Part shown: positions 6,220 through 6,757 of the stretch, piece after piece
Layout of the letters: every line of letters begins with the position of its first letter
How positions within the stretch are numbered: the first letter of the stretch is position 1
From: an uncultured Eubacterium sp.
GTDB lineage: Bacteria > Bacillota > Clostridia > Peptostreptococcales > Anaerovoracaceae
Reading direction: 5' to 3'
Assembly (NCBI GenBank): GCA_905193765.1
Contig: CAJJPZ010000119.1
Span: 1-6,757, forward strand
Length of the DNA: 6,757 nt
Program-made: the position numbers and the translations under genes
The notes under the pieces: generated by a model
What the model saw: only the letters and a program-made list of their open reading frames with translations
Databases searched by the model: none
Told to the model about the DNA's origin: nothing

Positions 6220-6225
6220 AGCGGT

Positions 6226-6462
6226 TTGGCATATATAAAACTGACCCTGTCGCTCAGAGAAAAAATAGAGGAATTATTAAGCAAAAACGTTACGATTCCG
6301 GAGATCGCCAAGAAGACGAATGTTTCAAAAGTATCAATATACGAAGAGCTGGCACGTAACCTGAGCCTTGAAGAATATAAAGCAAGGAGATATGAGAAGT
6401 ATTCTGCTGCAGATGCTCAGAAACGGGCAGAAAAGGAAGCCATTGAAAAGCTGAGAAAATAG
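6226..6462 (+). CDS. Small stand-alone helix-turn-helix protein, IS30-like HTH
   Basis: The 78-residue product begins AYIKLTLSLREKIEELLSKN, resembling the start of the HTH_38-type DNA-binding region found at the N-terminus of IS30-family transposases. The helix-turn-helix is about residues 22-43 (TIPEIAKKTNVSKVSIYEEL). A basic helical tail with YSAADAQKRAEKEA (59-72) recalls the AQ-R-A stretch that follows the same domain in IS30. No DDE catalytic domain follows in any frame before 6610, so it cannot be an active transposase. It is either an independent small DNA-binding protein or a remnant of one. Its perfect ribosome binding site argues for expression. The TTG start may limit translation. 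It could regulate the downstream small genes, 147 nt away. Function unknown. Confidence 0.75.
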   Translation: MAYIKLTLSLREKIEELLSKNVTIPEIAKKTNVSKVSIYEELARNLSLEEYKARRYEKYSAADAQKRAEKEAIEKLRK

Positions 6463-6555
6463 CTTGTGGATAGTGAACTGAATACCGTGCCTTGCATCAG
6501 GCGGCCAGCCTCTTTTTACTCAGCAAATAAAAATCCTCTGTGATGTTCTTTCAAA

Positions 6556-6573
6556 TCATACAGGTCATACAGG
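6556..6573 (+). repeat. Tandem 9-bp repeat TCATACAGG x2
   Basis: Two perfect adjacent copies (6556-6564, 6565-6573) are followed by CAGG-CTG-CCTG (6570-6580), a small inverted repeat sharing the last copy. They lie 37 nt before the start of the 37-residue gene. A weak promoter, TTGCAT (6492-6497) with 17 nt to TTTACT (6515-6520), lies upstream, so the repeats would be in the leader and may be an operator. Chance is possible. Confidence 0.4.
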
Positions 6574-6609
6574 CTGCCTGATAGAGGGTACGGAGAAAGG
6601 AGTATCAAA

Positions 6610-6723
6610 ATGAAGAAGTATCGCATCAGAGAATACAGTCCGGCATGGTGGCTGGGGCTGATACTGGGAATGGCAGCATTCATCACATTGATGAGTCTGC
6701 CCAGCACGATAGAGTTTTTATAG
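6610..6723 (+). CDS. 37-residue single-span membrane protein, unknown function
   Basis: This gene encodes a basic N-terminus (MKKYRIREYS) followed by one hydrophobic span of about 20 residues (PAWWLGLILGMAAFITLMSL) and a short tail ending STIEFL. The layout predicts a single membrane helix with the basic end inside the cell; it lacks a convincing signal-peptidase site. The start is well supported by AAAGGAG (6596-6602), seven bases before ATG. Its stop TAG lies within the AGGAGG binding site of the next gene, nine bases before that ATG, so the two are almost certainly co-transcribed. No family was recognised. It may be an accessory or mobile-element gene, but the sequence seen does not show this. 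Confidence 0.65.
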   Translation: MKKYRIREYSPAWWLGLILGMAAFITLMSLPSTIEFL

Positions 6724-6732
6724 GAGGTAATT

Positions 6733-6757
6733 ATGGCAAGCGGAAGATACAGCAGAA
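6733..6757 (+). CDS. Start of an unidentified gene, cut by the window end
   Basis: An ATG at 6733 follows AGGAGG (6722-6727) with a 5-nt spacer and reads MASGRYSR before the window ends. Eight residues are too few to name a family. The binding site overlaps the stop of the 37-residue gene, indicating one operon. Confidence 0.6.

Larger units (their letters stand above)
5786..6225. other. Intergenic region after hydA with hairpins and tiny ORFs
   Basis: These 440 nt hold no gene of ordinary size. They contain a perfect TATAAT at 5814-5819 without a good -35 at standard spacing (TTGTCC at 5789-5794 is 19 nt away), three strong hairpins and two tiny overlapping ORFs, listed separately. A short self-complementary stretch CGGA-TTT-TCCG (6092-6102) is also present. 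TATACT at 6178-6183 could be a -10 for the gene at 6226, but no matching -35 was found. Confidence 0.7.

Noticed and set aside
6499..6517. Terminator after the HTH gene (AGGC-N5-GCCT followed by five T)
   Set aside because: The stem is only 4 bp, too weak to claim, although the position is suitable.
6226..6609. Complete IS30-family insertion sequence
   Set aside because: Only the DNA-binding domain resembles IS30. No DDE catalytic region, terminal inverted repeats or target duplication are visible.
6516..6707. 63-codon open frame on the - strand near the right end
   Set aside because: It overlaps the better supported 37-residue + strand gene, and no ribosome binding site was seen to favour it.

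Overview
The window reads as core energy metabolism of a strict anaerobe, most likely a Clostridia member of the Ruminococcus type. This is inferred from an Rnf complex next to a three-gene electron-bifurcating [FeFe]-hydrogenase operon, moderate GC in the genes with AT-rich spacers, AGA-rich arginine codons and strong AGGAGG ribosome binding sites. No rRNA, tRNA, CRISPR array or complete insertion sequence was seen. All convincing genes are on the + strand.

Layout. Positions 2-1207 hold the end of an rnf operon: the C-terminal part of rnfA (its start lies upstream of the window) and complete rnfB, closed by a clear intrinsic terminator at 1282-1324. Positions 1325-1719 are an AT-rich control region with inverted repeats, a sigma-70-like promoter (1501-1528) and short direct repeats. 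Positions 1720-5785 are hydC-hydB-hydA, tightly packed: hydC and hydB overlap by 14 nt, and hydB and hydA are 3 nt apart. A strong hairpin follows at 5828-5866. Positions 5786-6225 have no large gene but hold two further hairpins, one of them a textbook intrinsic terminator, and a pair of overlapping tiny ORFs of uncertain status. From 6226 the content changes: a 78-residue protein with an IS30-like helix-turn-helix and a TTG start, a 37-residue single-span membrane protein, and the first eight codons of another gene cut by the window end.

How the genes work together. HydABC is expected to make H2 from NADH and reduced ferredoxin together, or run in reverse. Rnf couples ferredoxin oxidation by NAD+ to ion pumping across the membrane. 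Both therefore draw on the same ferredoxin and NADH pools, and side by side they can set the cell's redox balance. A Rex-like palindrome upstream of the hyd promoter would fit NADH/NAD+ control, but this is a candidate only.

The enzymes belong to known families. The less explained parts are the hyd control region, the small ORFs and hairpins after hydA, and the small-gene cluster at the right end. I found no convincing evidence of a wholly new system.
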